Source of the DNA: JALRBM01 sp964615445
GTDB taxonomy: Bacteria > Patescibacteriota > Saccharimonadia > Saccharimonadales > Saccharimonadaceae
NCBI GenBank assembly: GCA_964615445.1
Contig: CAZTOK010000034.1
Location: forward strand, 1 to 12,292
Length of the DNA stretch: 12,292 bases
Direction: 5' to 3'
Positions 12,241-12,292 of this stretch are shown in pieces. The notes under the pieces were generated by a model. The model was not told the DNA's origin, did no database searches, and saw nothing but the letters and a program-made list of their open reading frames with translations. Position numbers and translations under genes: made by a program. The stretch's first letter is position 1. Each line of letters begins with the position of its first letter.

Positions 12241-12292
12241 ATGCCCAAGATTGCTCTGACTAAACCAACCCTAATTATGCTCTATGGTTTCC
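12241..12292 (+). CDS. Partial CDS, possibly a P-loop NTPase (N terminus only)
   Basis: Only 17 codons are visible before the window ends: MPKIALTKPTLIMLYGF. A hydrophobic strand (TLIMLYGF) right before the edge is the usual lead-in to a Walker A loop (G-F-P-x-x-G-K). An ATPase or small kinase is therefore likely, but the loop itself is not in view. The start is chosen because the promoter at 12202-12230 places +1 four bases upstream. The frame is open upstream (ATG 12178), but that would overlap the promoter and has no convincing ribosome binding site. Confidence 0.5.
   Translation, partial: MPKIALTKPTLIMLYGF

Noticed and set aside
12066..12248. Minus-strand open frame of 60 codons.
   Set aside because: It overlaps the tRNA-Trp 3' end and has no ribosome binding site or recognisable product.

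Overview
The window reads as a mobile island of about 11.5 kb inserted into a chromosomal tRNA/ribosomal-protein cluster. The host remains at both edges. On the left are tRNA-Thr(UGU, 5' end cut off by the window) and tRNA-Tyr(GUA). On the right are tRNA-Thr(GGU), rpmG (L33 without zinc-ribbon cysteines), tRNA-Trp(CCA) and the first codons of a further gene. UGA acts as a stop codon. Several genes have a well-spaced -35/-10 promoter that places the start codon at or within a few bases of +1 (rpmG, the SRAP gene, the RecQ-like gene, the partial right-edge gene). Dense packing and near-leaderless starts fit a Patescibacteria/CPR-type organism such as Saccharibacteria. That assignment is an inference, because no 16S rRNA or marker set is visible.

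Island boundaries: the 8 bases that end tRNA-Tyr (CTGCACCA, 138-145) recur at 11637-11644, one base before tRNA-Thr(GGU). Collapsing the two copies restores Thr(UGU)-Tyr(GUA)-Thr(GGU)-rpmG-Trp. This resembles the Thr-Tyr-(Gly)-Thr tRNA order upstream of tufB in E. coli. The element supplies a terminator just after tRNA-Tyr (156-177) and an outward promoter (11573-11601) just before tRNA-Thr(GGU), which would repair the split transcription unit.

Island layout, left to right. (i) A large serine recombinase on the minus strand (131-1732), whose last codons lie inside tRNA-Tyr. It is preceded by a nested, pseudoknot-capable leader (1751-1848). (ii) A minus-strand replication/regulation block: a P-loop ATPase related to phage/plasmid primase-helicases (1861-3243), a 58-aa protein overlapping its start (3236-3412), tandem 10-bp repeats (3463-3482), and a 212-aa protein with a possible winged helix (3504-4142). 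(iii) A tight minus-strand two-gene operon of an N-terminally extended RecQ-like helicase (5855-9052) and a NERD-nuclease/UvrD-like helicase fusion (4259-5851). This is the best candidate for a new nuclease-helicase defence system. (iv) A divergent DNA-damage module: a SRAP/HMCES-like abasic-site protein on the minus strand (9181-9894) opposite an 88-aa protein and a UmuC-like Y-family polymerase on the plus strand (9922-11407).

There are no capsid, terminase or conjugation genes. The element therefore looks like a small satellite-like or plasmid-like integrative island with integration, replication, defence and translesion-repair functions. No gene-free stretch exceeds 300 bases. The longest (11408-11645) holds only the outward promoter and the right attachment site. 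The gap 12088-12240 holds only the promoter of the next gene.
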